Assembly: GCA_050288085.1 (NCBI GenBank)
Contig: JBNKDD010000098.1
Coordinates: 1 to 18,743, forward strand
Direction: 5' to 3'
Length of the DNA: 18,743 bases
Origin: JBNKDD01 sp050288085
GTDB lineage: Bacteria > Chloroflexota > Anaerolineae > Aggregatilineales > UBA3940
Shown: positions 1-6,755 of the stretch, in pieces
Numbering within the stretch: the stretch's first letter is position 1
How the letters are laid out: each line of letters opens with the position of its first letter
The notes under the pieces: generated by a model
Seen by the model: the letters and a program-made list of their open reading frames with translations, nothing else
The model's database searches: none
What the model was told of the DNA's origin: nothing
Program-made: the position numbers and the translations under genes

Positions 1-603
1 CGTGTCCTCGACCACGTCATACACATCGGCAACGATCTGCTCGATCTTTGGATTGTTAAAAAGTTCGCGTGACCAGGGGTTGTATCGTGCTACTTCGAGT
101 CCAGCCGGATCGAGTTCGACGGTGATCACATGCTCGGCGGTTTTCGCTGCTTCGATGGCCGTATACCCCAACCCGGTCGCCGTATCCAACACCACGCCGT
201 TGGGTGCTTTAACCGCCTTGATTTTCTTCAGCGTATCTCGATAAGGATCGGTCGCTTTGATCCGGTGCATCGGCGTGCCGGATACCAGCATGGTCGGCGC
301 ACCTCCGGTCGGATACAGGGTTCTTAACCAGTTAGTCGTCTCGGAAAAAACCTGTATATCCTGGATGACGCCATCCTCCAGTGTGAAGCATTTATTCTCT
401 TCCCCCGCGATACGTTCACAATCCGCCCAGGCTAATTGCTCACCACCGGGGAAGGTCACCCCTTCAGCCGTAAGTACTACCTCAACGCTGGTCAGGTTCA
501 GATCGGGAGAGATCGACACAGTCTGATCACCAGCCTCGCGTGCTTTGAGAAGCGGCGCAGCCTGATAATGCGATAACATGATAGGGAAATCACCACCGGG
601 CAT
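1..603 (-). CDS. Class I SAM-dependent methyltransferase, COG2521-like (3' end cut off)
   Basis: The first 201 codons of a gene that runs off the left edge. The start ATG at 603 has a GGAGG Shine-Dalgarno 7 nt upstream. About 135 N-terminal residues precede a Rossmann methyltransferase core: motif I is VVLDTATGLGYTAIEA (residues 137–152), then VELDP (162–166) with the acidic residue that binds the SAM ribose. NPWSREL (175–181) and ADVYDVVED (192–200) follow. This pattern resembles the proteins once called predicted archaeal methyltransferases (COG2521); that is recalled, not searched. The substrate is unknown. The gene overlaps the end of the DUF2804 gene by 14 nt, with its ribosome site inside that gene, so the two are probably translationally coupled. 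The class is clear, the exact family less so. Confidence 0.75.
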   Translation of the reverse strand, partial: MPGGDFPIMLSHYQAAPLLKAREAGDQTVSISPDLNLTSVEVVLTAEGVTFPGGEQLAWADCERIAGEENKCFTLEDGVIQDIQVFSETTNWLRTLYPTGGAPTMLVSGTPMHRIKATDPYRDTLKKIKAVKAPNGVVLDTATGLGYTAIEAAKTAEHVITVELDPAGLEVARYNPWSRELFNNPKIEQIVADVYDVVEDT

Positions 604-1624
604 GATGTTCCTCCGCAAACCCGATCAGGTCATTGATCGTGATCGTCTCGCCCTCATCGGTGACCACCATCCCGGAGTAGCGCCCGAACATCTGGTGAAC
701 CTCGCTGTCTATCAACAAAACGTTGCTCTTAGCCGTCCGCTCCAGGAATGGTACAAACTCCAGGTCGAGCCGCCCATCCGATGAAACAAACTTCCACGGC
801 TTCATAAAATCGGTCGGATCATATTGAAACGGAATCCGCTCCAATTTGTGAACCCGCCCATCCAGGATGAAGCAGTTCTCGGTTGCCCGGCTGAGATCAC
901 CGAATCCCTCGCCCATATTCAGTCCAATGGTGCGCCCATCAGGTAGATAAGCGGATAGACTGGCCCACAGCCAGAAGCTCTTATAGTCCCAGACGCCCCT
1001 ACCCCAATCCAGTCCACCCAGGCTGTTTTTCGGATCAGCAACCTGCCGCTGATCGCCAACCGTAAACCACCCCTTGGCGGGCATACAATTGATCTTCCGA
1101 TTGTAGTAGAACCGCTTGTCCCCAATCGGAGTCACCATCACAACCGATTCGTGATCAGGTGGGCAGGTTAAGGTGATATCCGACGACACGCCCTGCCCCT
1201 GGTTAAAGCCCGGCCAATCAACCTGGATCCGCCGCGCATTTCCATCAAGCAGGAATTCGATCCTCAGTTTACCGTTATCAAACAGCACATCACCCTCAGT
1301 GCTGTTACGGGGTAAATTGACGCCTTTTGCCAGCGGAATCAGGATCGACTCCTCGTGATACCATTTGGTCTGAAAGTCGATCACGTAGACAAACACATTG
1401 CCGACATAGCCAATATCCGCCACCGTCGCAGAGAAAAAGTGAGTCGGCGTGAAGACGGCGTAATAATCCCACTGCTTTATCCGAAAAAATTGCAGGGGCT
1501 TAACAGTGTAAAACGAGGCGTTTTCCAGATTACAATCTAAAAGCGGCTGGCGTGCCCATCCGGGTTGGATCAACCGGCCTGTCCCGTCCAGAAGCGGCGA
1601 TGGCTCCGTCAATTCGTGCTGCAT
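590..1624 (-). CDS. DUF2804 family protein
   Basis: A 344-residue protein with no signal peptide or membrane segment. The N-terminal pattern GTGRLIQPGWARQPLLDCN (about 14–32), the aromatic-rich middle, and blocks such as GLDWGRGVWDYKSFWLWAS and GLNMGEGFGD match what I recall of the DUF2804 family (beta-rich, lipocalin/AttH-like), whose biochemical role is not established. The start ATG at 1624 follows a GGGGGAAAGG purine tract. It lies downstream of two tandem terminators that end the ribosomal operon, so it probably has its own promoter or depends on read-through; no convincing promoter was found. It overlaps the methyltransferase gene by 14 nt, suggesting a two-gene unit. Family call is fairly confident, function unknown. 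Confidence 0.72.
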   Translation of the reverse strand: MQHELTEPSPLLDGTGRLIQPGWARQPLLDCNLENASFYTVKPLQFFRIKQWDYYAVFTPTHFFSATVADIGYVGNVFVYVIDFQTKWYHEESILIPLAKGVNLPRNSTEGDVLFDNGKLRIEFLLDGNARRIQVDWPGFNQGQGVSSDITLTCPPDHESVVMVTPIGDKRFYYNRKINCMPAKGWFTVGDQRQVADPKNSLGGLDWGRGVWDYKSFWLWASLSAYLPDGRTIGLNMGEGFGDLSRATENCFILDGRVHKLERIPFQYDPTDFMKPWKFVSSDGRLDLEFVPFLERTAKSNVLLIDSEVHQMFGRYSGMVVTDEGETITINDLIGFAEEHHARW

Positions 1625-1642
1625 CCTTTCCCCCTTTGCATA

Positions 1643-1664
1643 GAAAAAGACCGCTCACGCGGCC
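1643..1664 (-). terminator. Second rho-independent terminator after rpsI
   Basis: On the minus strand GGCCGC, loop GTGA, GCGGTC forms a 6-bp stem with one G–U pair, followed directly by TTTTTC. It lies about 37 nt after the first terminator and 18 nt before the DUF2804 start, so it could be a back-up terminator or a leader attenuator for that gene. Confidence 0.6.
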
Positions 1665-1693
1665 TGTTGATTAGTATGGTCAATGCCCTGATC

Positions 1694-1720
1694 ATAAAAA
1701 GCCGCGAAGTTATTCGCGGC
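1694..1720 (-). terminator. Rho-independent terminator of the ribosomal protein operon
   Basis: On the minus strand GCCGCGAA, loop TAAC, TTCGCGGC makes a perfect 8-bp stem followed by TTTTTAT. It begins 38 nt after the rpsI stop codon and has the classic form of an intrinsic terminator. It most likely ends the whole S10–spc–alpha–L13–S9 transcript. Confidence 0.88.
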
Positions 1721-1757
1721 ATTATATCCATCTCTATAAGATTATAAAATGGAAAAC

Positions 1758-2159
1758 TTAACGCTTGGTGTAGGTCGGAGCCTTACGTGCACGTTTGAGA
1801 CCTGGCTTTTTACGCTCTTTCTCTCGTGCATCACGGGTCATCATACCAGCGCGACGAAGCGGAGAACGCATCTCCTCGTCGTACTTCACCAGTGCTCTCG
1901 CCAACCCTAACCGGACGGCTCCCGCCTGCCCGGTCACACCGCCGCCCCGAACCTTGACGGTCATGTCCACTTTACCGGCCATACCGACCACATCCAGCGG
2001 GCCCATCAGGTGCGTGACATCTCCTGAACGGGGGAAGAACTCTTCAACCGCCTTGTCATTGACAATGGCTTCGCCTGTCCCACCCAGGTAAATGCGAACT
2101 CGCGCGGTTGCCGTCTTACGGCGTCCAACACCTTCGTAATATTGTCTTTGCTCAACCAT
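1758..2159 (-). CDS. rpsI: 30S ribosomal protein S9
   Basis: 133 residues, the normal length for S9, a small-subunit head protein whose C-terminal tail reaches the P-site tRNA. The N-terminal YYEGVGRRKTATARVR (7–22), central GGGVTGQAGAVRLGLARAL, DAREKERKKPGLKRARKAP and the terminal TYTKR are family hallmarks; the last Lys-Arg pair contacts tRNA in known structures. It follows rplM by 14 nt, the usual L13–S9 pairing, and is the last gene before the strong terminator. Confidence 0.97.
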   Translation of the reverse strand: MVEQRQYYEGVGRRKTATARVRIYLGGTGEAIVNDKAVEEFFPRSGDVTHLMGPLDVVGMAGKVDMTVKVRGGGVTGQAGAVRLGLARALVKYDEEMRSPLRRAGMMTRDAREKERKKPGLKRARKAPTYTKR

Positions 2160-2173
2160 TCAGCTTACCCTCT

Positions 2174-2608
2174 CTACAATTCAAGCGGCTCAGGCTGCTG
2201 CGCTTCGTGGGGGTGATCCGGCCCGGCATAAACTTTCAGCTTCTTGAGCATGTGACGGGCCAGGTTATTTTTGGGCAGCATCCGCCGCACCGCCTCGGAA
2301 ATCACCTGATCAGGGTGTTTGATCAACATTGTCTTAAGCGGTGTCTCGCGCAACCCACCGGGATAACCGGAGTGGTGGTAATACATCTTATCTTCTAGCT
2401 TCTTGCCAGTAACGTGGACTCGCTCCGCGTTGATGACAATCACATAGTCGCCACAATCAACATGCGGCGTGAACATCGGTTTGTGCTTTCCACGCAAGAT
2501 AATCGCGATTTGGGTTGCCATCCGACCCAGGGTTTGGTCGGTGGCATCGACAATATACCACTTGCGCTCAACCTCTTCAGGTTTCGCCGAGTATGTCTTT
2601 TTCACCAA
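2174..2608 (-). CDS. rplM: 50S ribosomal protein L13
   Basis: 144 residues. Recognised by WYIVDATDQTLGRMATQIA (17–35), the GDYVIVINAERVHVTGKK block, HHSGYPGGLRETPL and MLPKNNLARHMLKKLKVYAG. L13 is an early 23S rRNA assembly protein. The start is uncertain by one codon: TTG at 2608 (5 nt after AGGAG) or GTG at 2605 (8 nt after AGGAG); the GTG has the better spacing, which would remove the first residue. A short Glu/Pro-rich end (HEAQQPEPLEL) follows the core. It lies 42 nt after truA and 14 nt before rpsI. Confidence 0.97.
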   Translation of the reverse strand: MVKKTYSAKPEEVERKWYIVDATDQTLGRMATQIAIILRGKHKPMFTPHVDCGDYVIVINAERVHVTGKKLEDKMYYHHSGYPGGLRETPLKTMLIKHPDQVISEAVRRMLPKNNLARHMLKKLKVYAGPDHPHEAQQPEPLEL

Positions 2609-2650
2609 AATTACTCCTAAATTACTCTGCCACCAACCAGGGCGGACATT

Positions 2651-3403
2651 TTACAATTCTTCTGGATAGCGTACTGCCACCAGGGTCAGGCCATACGGCG
2701 GAGCCAGCAGATTCAGGCTGTCCGTTTGACGGTGAACCAGCTTCTCCTGCATGGCCTCAACCGGCGACCGTTCCTGCCCGATCAGCACCAGGGCACCTAC
2801 TATCCGGCGTACCATCCGGAACAGAAAGGCGTTAGCCGTAATAGTGAACCGGTAATGACCGTTTTCACCAACAGCCTCCCATCGCGCCGATTCGACGGTT
2901 CGCACCGGGTTATCTCCCTGCGGCGGCTTACCAAATGCGCTGAAATCGTGTGTGCCGATCAAACGGGTAATCGCCGATCGGATAGCTTCCAAGTCCACAT
3001 CACGATTCAGGTGCCAGGCGCGATCCCGTTGAAATGGGTCACGCACTGGTGCAGCGTACAACCGGTACACATAACTGCGATTCACTGCATCGAATCGCGG
3101 GTGGAAGTCTGGCCCGGTGGCCTGAACTTCCCGCACCGCGATGTCACCCGGCAAATTGGCATTCAGAGCATCACGCAGTTGATCTGGTGTGTGCCGCCAA
3201 TCCAGGTCAAAGGCAGCTACCTGACCGGAGGCATGAACCCCCCGGTCGGTACGCCCTGCTCCGATGATCGGGACGGCATCACACCTGGCAATCTGGCCTA
3301 ACGTCGTCTCCAGGGTTCCCTGGACCGTCGGAGAGGCATTGATCTGCCGCTGAAAACCGTAGTACGCCCCACCATCATAGGCGATGGTTGCCCGGTAGCG
3401 CAG
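2651..3403 (-). CDS. truA: tRNA pseudouridine synthase A, probable CTG start
   Basis: TruA converts uridines 38–40 of the tRNA anticodon arm to pseudouridine. The frame gives 250 residues, normal for the family. The start is inferred: CTG at 3403 begins (M)RYRATIAYDGGAYYGFQRQ, the canonical TruA N-terminus. No ATG, GTG or TTG lies between the in-frame stop at 3430–3428 and residue 84. A GAGG sits 9 nt before this CTG, inside the end of rplQ. The catalytic motif GAGRTDRGVHA places the nucleophile at Asp53. Later blocks are DAVNRSYVYRLY, FLFRMVRRIVGALV and LAPPYGLTLVAVRYP. An ATG-only gene call would drop the catalytic domain. It starts 4 nt after the rplQ stop, so translation is probably coupled. 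Confidence 0.93.
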   Translation of the reverse strand: MRYRATIAYDGGAYYGFQRQINASPTVQGTLETTLGQIARCDAVPIIGAGRTDRGVHASGQVAAFDLDWRHTPDQLRDALNANLPGDIAVREVQATGPDFHPRFDAVNRSYVYRLYAAPVRDPFQRDRAWHLNRDVDLEAIRSAITRLIGTHDFSAFGKPPQGDNPVRTVESARWEAVGENGHYRFTITANAFLFRMVRRIVGALVLIGQERSPVEAMQEKLVHRQTDSLNLLAPPYGLTLVAVRYPEEL

Positions 3404-3407
3404 ACAG

Positions 3408-3914
3408 CTAATCCTCTTCGACCAGCATTAGCATGACCATCTCGGCGGCATCGCCTTTACGCTTGCCCAGCCGCACGATCCGGGTATAGCCACCCGGTCG
3501 ATCAACGTACCGAGGGGCGATATCGTGGAAGAGCTTATAGAGCACTTCACGATCATGCAGCTCACGCCGAACCAGTCGTTGGGCATGGATTGAAATAGCC
3601 TGAGCTTCTCTCTCCAGCGCCTCGACATCATCAGCCTCGGCCAGCTCTAACAGGCGGCGAGTCTGTGCTGCGGTCAGCAGGCTATTCAGCCCGGCCTCAT
3701 CACGATCCTCGGCCAGTTCAACCAGGCGCTCAGAGTCACCCCGATTGCGGGCCAAGGTGATCATCTTCTCAGCCTGGCTGCGGATCGACTTGGCTTTAGC
3801 CTCGGTTGTCTTTATCTTTTCATGGCGGAACAATTGTGAAATCATCGTCCGCCGCATACTTTTTCGATGCTTGGTATCGCGCCCAAGGCGGCGACCAGCT
3901 ACTCTATGACGCAT
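3408..3914 (-). CDS. rplQ: 50S ribosomal protein L17 with large insertion
   Basis: 168 residues against about 115–130 for the family. The N-terminal MRHRVAGRRLGRDTKHRKSM with RHEKIKTTEAKAKSIR, and the C-terminal YKLFHDIAPRYVDRPGGYTR and LGKRKGDAAEMVMLMLVE, are typical L17, which sits near the peptide exit tunnel. Between ITLAR (52–56) and EVLYKLF (123–129) there are 66 residues where E. coli has about 17. The extra segment is charged, probably helical, and contains a repeated RLxELAExxD (63–72 and 87–96). The start ATG at 3914 opens the standard N-terminus. It lies between rpoA and truA, its normal place at the end of the alpha operon. Confidence 0.95.
   Translation of the reverse strand: MRHRVAGRRLGRDTKHRKSMRRTMISQLFRHEKIKTTEAKAKSIRSQAEKMITLARNRGDSERLVELAEDRDEAGLNSLLTAAQTRRLLELAEADDVEALEREAQAISIHAQRLVRRELHDREVLYKLFHDIAPRYVDRPGGYTRIVRLGKRKGDAAEMVMLMLVEED
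3627..3728 (-). repeat. Imperfect internal duplication inside rplQ
   Basis: Two 30-bp segments, 3728–3699 and 3656–3627 on the minus strand, are identical at 24 of 30 bases and lie 72 bp apart in the same reading frame. They encode RLVELAEDRD and RLLELAEADD. The exact shared core is CTGGCCGAGG. The duplication lies within the part of L17 that is longer than in relatives, suggesting the insertion grew by an in-frame duplication followed by divergence. Confidence 0.65.
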
Positions 3915-3954
3915 AGACTTCCTCGTTTATCCTGTGGGATTTTGGTCCACCTAT

Positions 3955-4929
3955 CTACACAGCGTCCATCTCGTCGGTGTCTTCATCGACCAGGAAATTC
4001 TTTTCGCGAAGACGGGCCATCAATTCATTCAGCGACTTATCGCCGAAATTACGGATGGCGAGCATCGCGTCTTCACCTTTATCCAACATCTTCACTACCT
4101 CACCAACGGTCGTAATTCCCGTCCGTTTCAGGGAGTTGAAGACTCGGACGCTCAGGTCTAACCCCTCAATCGGCATATCATGCCAATCGGGGAGCTTCTC
4201 CTCCGGCGGTTCAACTGGAGCCGCCGTCTCGGTGAAGTCTTCAGGATCGACATTACCGATGATAGCCAGTTGGCGGATCAGAATCTTGGCCGCGTCGCGC
4301 ATGGCGATCTCTGGCTGAATCGTCCCATCCGTCCAGACTTCCAGGACCAATTTATCATAGTTAGTTTTCTGTCCGACACGGGCCTGCTCAATATCATAGG
4401 CTACCCGCTTGATCGGGCTGAAAATCGCATCAACCGGCAGTTCGCCAATGGGCAGCTTGCCCCGCTCCTCCGCGGTTGAATATCCACGACCTGCCTCGAC
4501 GGTGAATTCCATCTCAACCCGTGATTGGTCATCGTCGATAGTGAACAGGTACAGATCAAGATTCATGATCTCTACCTCACCTGGGCAGATCAGATCAGCC
4601 GCTGTGACCACGCCTCCCTGAACATCCAGGCGAAGCCGCGCTTGTTCCACACCATCATGCAGCATCAATCGAAGCTGCTTGATGTGAAGAATAAGCTGGG
4701 TCATATCCTCTCGAACGTTCGGAATCGCCGAGAATTCATGATAAACATCGGCAACCCGGATAGAGGTTACGGCTGCACCCGGCAAGGACGAGAGCATAAT
4801 CCGGCGCAACGCATTACCGAGAGTCGTGCCAAAACCACGTTCTAATGGACTGATGTTGAAGCGGCCATAATTGCGCGACACAGCGTCGCGTTCAATTCTG
4901 GGCAGCACCATATCGTTCGTCGAAATCAC
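3955..4929 (-). CDS. rpoA: DNA-directed RNA polymerase alpha subunit
   Basis: 324 residues in two domains. The N-terminal domain (about 1–230) carries the dimerisation and assembly signature LERGFGTTLGNALRRIMLSS (29–48), and IKRVAYDIEQARVGQKTNYD with the LVLEVWTDGTIQP strand. A Glu/Pro-rich linker follows (about 235–250). The C-terminal domain (about 255–318) has IEGLDLSVRVFNSLKRTGI and AIRNFGDKSLNELMARL, the helix-hairpin-helix that binds UP elements and activators. A short acidic tail ends the protein. The start is GTG at 4929 with GAGGAGG 7 nt upstream; an internal ATG at 4911 is less likely. It lies 40 nt from both neighbours. Confidence 0.97.
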   Translation of the reverse strand: MISTNDMVLPRIERDAVSRNYGRFNISPLERGFGTTLGNALRRIMLSSLPGAAVTSIRVADVYHEFSAIPNVREDMTQLILHIKQLRLMLHDGVEQARLRLDVQGGVVTAADLICPGEVEIMNLDLYLFTIDDDQSRVEMEFTVEAGRGYSTAEERGKLPIGELPVDAIFSPIKRVAYDIEQARVGQKTNYDKLVLEVWTDGTIQPEIAMRDAAKILIRQLAIIGNVDPEDFTETAAPVEPPEEKLPDWHDMPIEGLDLSVRVFNSLKRTGITTVGEVVKMLDKGEDAMLAIRNFGDKSLNELMARLREKNFLVDEDTDEMDAV

Positions 4930-4969
4930 GAACCTGCCTCCTCAGCTTGGTCTCAAACTGTACACATAT

Positions 4970-5608
4970 TTACCGGCTGTAATACTCAACCACTAGCTGT
5001 TCGTTAATCGGGAGGTCCACATCATCACGTTCTGGCAGTCTCTCGACCATCCCGGTTAACTTTGCCACATCTCGACTCACCCAATCCGGGATATGTCGGT
5101 CGCCCCACTCATCACGCAGTTGCTTGAAGTAGGTACGTTTTTGGCTGCCTTCACGCACTTCTACCTGATCGCCAGGGCGAACTAGATAAGAGGGAATATT
5201 GGTCCGGCGGCCATTTACATTAAAGTGCCCATGCTGAACCAACTGACGGGCCTGGGCACGCGATTCGGCAAAGCCCATGCGGTAGACTGTATTGTCTAAC
5301 CGGCTCTCCAAAATGCTTAACAAATTGGCACCGGTCAAACCAGATCGCTGTAAAGCAACCCGGAAATACCGCCGGAACTGCCGTTCCAGGATACCATAGA
5401 TCCGCTTAGTCTTTTGTTTTTCACGCAACTGAAGTGCATAGTCTGATGCACGTCCGCGCCGAAATTGTGTGCTGCGTCCATGGTGGCCGGGGGGATAGTT
5501 GCGCCGTTCGATGGCACATTTTTGGGAGGTGCAGCGTGATCCTTTGAGGAACAGCTTCTCCCCTTCCCGCCGACAAAGTTTACACACAGGGCCAGTATAT
5601 CTTGCCAT
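4970..5608 (-). CDS. rpsD: 30S ribosomal protein S4, zinc-binding type
   Basis: 212 residues. The N-terminus has the zinc-knuckle cysteines Cys9, Cys12, Cys26 and Cys31 (VCKLC and RCTSQKC), so this is the zinc-containing form. NYPPGHHG and the S4 RNA-binding domain LESRLDNTVYRMGFAESRAQ, with ARQLVQHGHFNVNGRR, follow. S4 starts 30S assembly on 16S rRNA and in E. coli represses its own operon by binding a leader pseudoknot; here the 160-nt gap upstream of this gene is the most structured in the alpha part. The start ATG at 5608 has AAGGA 6 nt upstream. Confidence 0.97.
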   Translation of the reverse strand: MARYTGPVCKLCRREGEKLFLKGSRCTSQKCAIERRNYPPGHHGRSTQFRRGRASDYALQLREKQKTKRIYGILERQFRRYFRVALQRSGLTGANLLSILESRLDNTVYRMGFAESRAQARQLVQHGHFNVNGRRTNIPSYLVRPGDQVEVREGSQKRTYFKQLRDEWGDRHIPDWVSRDVAKLTGMVERLPERDDVDLPINEQLVVEYYSR

Positions 5609-5768
5609 GCTTCATCCTTCGTCTAATTAAGTTTATTTGAATTTTCAATGGTCTGGGCAAAAAACAAGAGGGTACTTCAGACTTTTGCCCAATTCCACAA
5701 CATAACCTGTCGCCTACCCCGACCAGACTGAGCAGGCGACCGGAACCACACCAACCAGGTAATAATGA
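5609..5768 (-). promoter_or_regulatory. Candidate structured leader between rpsK and rpsD
   Basis: A 160-nt AT-rich gap in a cluster where gaps are usually under 60 nt. Read on the minus strand it holds two inverted repeats. The first is GTCGCCT … AGGCGAC (5740–5734 with 5715–5709, 18-nt loop); the second is GGGCAAAA … TTTTGCCC (5690–5683 with 5662–5655, 20-nt loop). Loop and flank segments could also pair across: GGGTA with TACCC, and GTCTGG (5728–5723) with CCAGAC (5656–5651). No T-run follows either stem, so neither is a clear terminator, and no convincing -35/-10 pair was found. A leader controlling rpsD–rpoA is the inference. Confidence 0.4.
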
Positions 5769-6155
5769 TTACACGCGCCGCTTTTTGCGGGGACGGCAAC
5801 CATTGTGGGGGATCGGGGTCACGTCCGTGATGGAGCGCACTTTCAACCCGCCACCCTGGATCGCTCGGATCGCCGCTTCGCGTCCGGGGCCGGGCCCCTT
5901 CACAAACACGTCAACCTCGCGCATCCCGTGGGCTACCGCCTGCTTGGATGCCATTTCACCGGCCATCCGAGCGGCATACGGGGTGCTCTTGCGCGACCCT
6001 TTGAAGCCAGCCGTACCGGCGCTGGCCCATGTGACCACATTCCCTTGTTGATCGGTCATGTTCACAATGGTGTTATTGAATGTCGCATGAATGTGCGCTT
6101 GTCCGTAAGGCACATTTTTACGTACTTTGCGACTACGCTGTCTCCGTTGTCCCAT
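5769..6155 (-). CDS. rpsK: 30S ribosomal protein S11
   Basis: 128 residues, standard length. Family blocks are GQAHIHATFNNTIVNMTDQQ, GFKGSRKSTPYAARMA, VFVKGPGPGREAAIRAI and the terminal TDVTPIPHNGCRPRKKRRV. S11 lines the platform of the 30S subunit near the mRNA exit and E-site. The start ATG at 6155 has GGAGGAGG immediately upstream. It follows rpsM by 18 nt, the usual S13–S11–S4 order of the alpha operon. Confidence 0.97.
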   Translation of the reverse strand: MGQRRQRSRKVRKNVPYGQAHIHATFNNTIVNMTDQQGNVVTWASAGTAGFKGSRKSTPYAARMAGEMASKQAVAHGMREVDVFVKGPGPGREAAIRAIQGGGLKVRSITDVTPIPHNGCRPRKKRRV

Positions 6156-6173
6156 GCCTCCTCCAGGCTCTTA

Positions 6174-6563
6174 CTACTTCTTCTTTGCACCACGGCGGCG
6201 GCCACGACCGGGTACGGTCTTGCGCTTTCCGCGCCGGGTTCGAGCATTGGTACGCGTGCGCTGACCACGTACCGGTAAGCTCCGGCGGTGGCGCATTCCT
6301 CGATAAGTACCGATCTCTTGCAAACGTTTGATATTCAACTGTACTTCCCGCCGCAGGTCACCTTCAACGCGATAGTTGTTGGAGATAAACTCACGCAGCA
6401 GGGCCACTTCGCCCTCGGTTAAGTCCTTGACCCTGGTATCAGGATTGACCCCGGTAGCAGCCAAAGCTTCCTGGCTGCGTGACCGGCCAATGCCATAGAT
6501 ATAGGTCAAGCCAATCTCAACGCGTTTGTTCCGCGGCAGGTCTATACCTTCAATACGTGCCAT
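6174..6563 (-). CDS. rpsM: 30S ribosomal protein S13
   Basis: 129 residues. The N-terminus ARIEGIDLPRNKRVEIGLTY, IYGIGRSRSQEAL and the basic C-terminal GMRHRRSLPVRGQRTRTNAR with TRRGKRKTVPGR are diagnostic. S13 sits in the 30S head, contacts 23S rRNA and L5 in intersubunit bridges, and its basic tail reaches the P-site tRNA. The ATG at 6563 has a GGAGAGACG purine site. It lies 20 nt after rpmJ. Confidence 0.97.
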   Translation of the reverse strand: MARIEGIDLPRNKRVEIGLTYIYGIGRSRSQEALAATGVNPDTRVKDLTEGEVALLREFISNNYRVEGDLRREVQLNIKRLQEIGTYRGMRHRRSLPVRGQRTRTNARTRRGKRKTVPGRGRRRGAKKK

Positions 6564-6583
6564 AATCGTCTCTCCGGGATCCC

Positions 6584-6697
6584 TTAACCCTGACGCTGCT
6601 TATGTTTAGGGTTTGAACAAATTACCCTGACAACGCCCTTGCGCTTGATAACTTTGCACTTGGGGCACAACCGTTTTACAGAAGCGCCAACTTTCAT
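6584..6697 (-). CDS. rpmJ: 50S ribosomal protein L36, zinc-binding type
   Basis: A 37-residue protein starting MKVGASVKRLCPKCKVIKRK and ending NPKHKQRQG. Cys11, Cys14, Cys27 and His32 form the standard zinc site of L36, so this is the zinc-containing paralog. L36 is a late-binding protein of the large subunit. The ATG at 6697 has the weak purine-rich site GAGAGAA. It is the first gene after a candidate internal promoter and stands directly before rpsM, where infA usually precedes it. Confidence 0.97.
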   Translation of the reverse strand: MKVGASVKRLCPKCKVIKRKGVVRVICSNPKHKQRQG

Positions 6698-6731
6698 CGT
6701 AATTCTCTCATTTTCTCATTTACTGAAGAGA

Positions 6732-6755
6732 CAAACGGTGATTATACCACGTTTG
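6732..6755. promoter_or_regulatory. Dyad over the -10 element upstream of rpmJ
   Basis: The 6-bp arms CAAACG and CGTTTG are exact inverted repeats (6732–6737 and 6750–6755) with a 12-bp spacer that contains the -10 hexamer TATAAT of the minus-strand promoter. The symmetric placement would suit an operator, but 6-bp arms can occur by chance, and the arms could also form a weak hairpin. Confidence 0.3.

Noticed and set aside
2..526. Overlapping plus-strand reading frames opposite the methyltransferase gene
   Set aside because: They have no recognisable motifs and lie opposite a minus-strand frame with clear methyltransferase motifs and a ribosome site.
1721..1746. Two TATAAT hexamers on the minus strand after the rpsI stop
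   Set aside because: No acceptable -35 at 16–18 bp was found, and a promoter here would fire directly into the terminator at 1720–1694.
3155..3430. A frameshift or truncated truA
   Set aside because: The frame is continuous from CTG 3403 and contains every N-terminal motif, so a rare start codon explains it better than damage.
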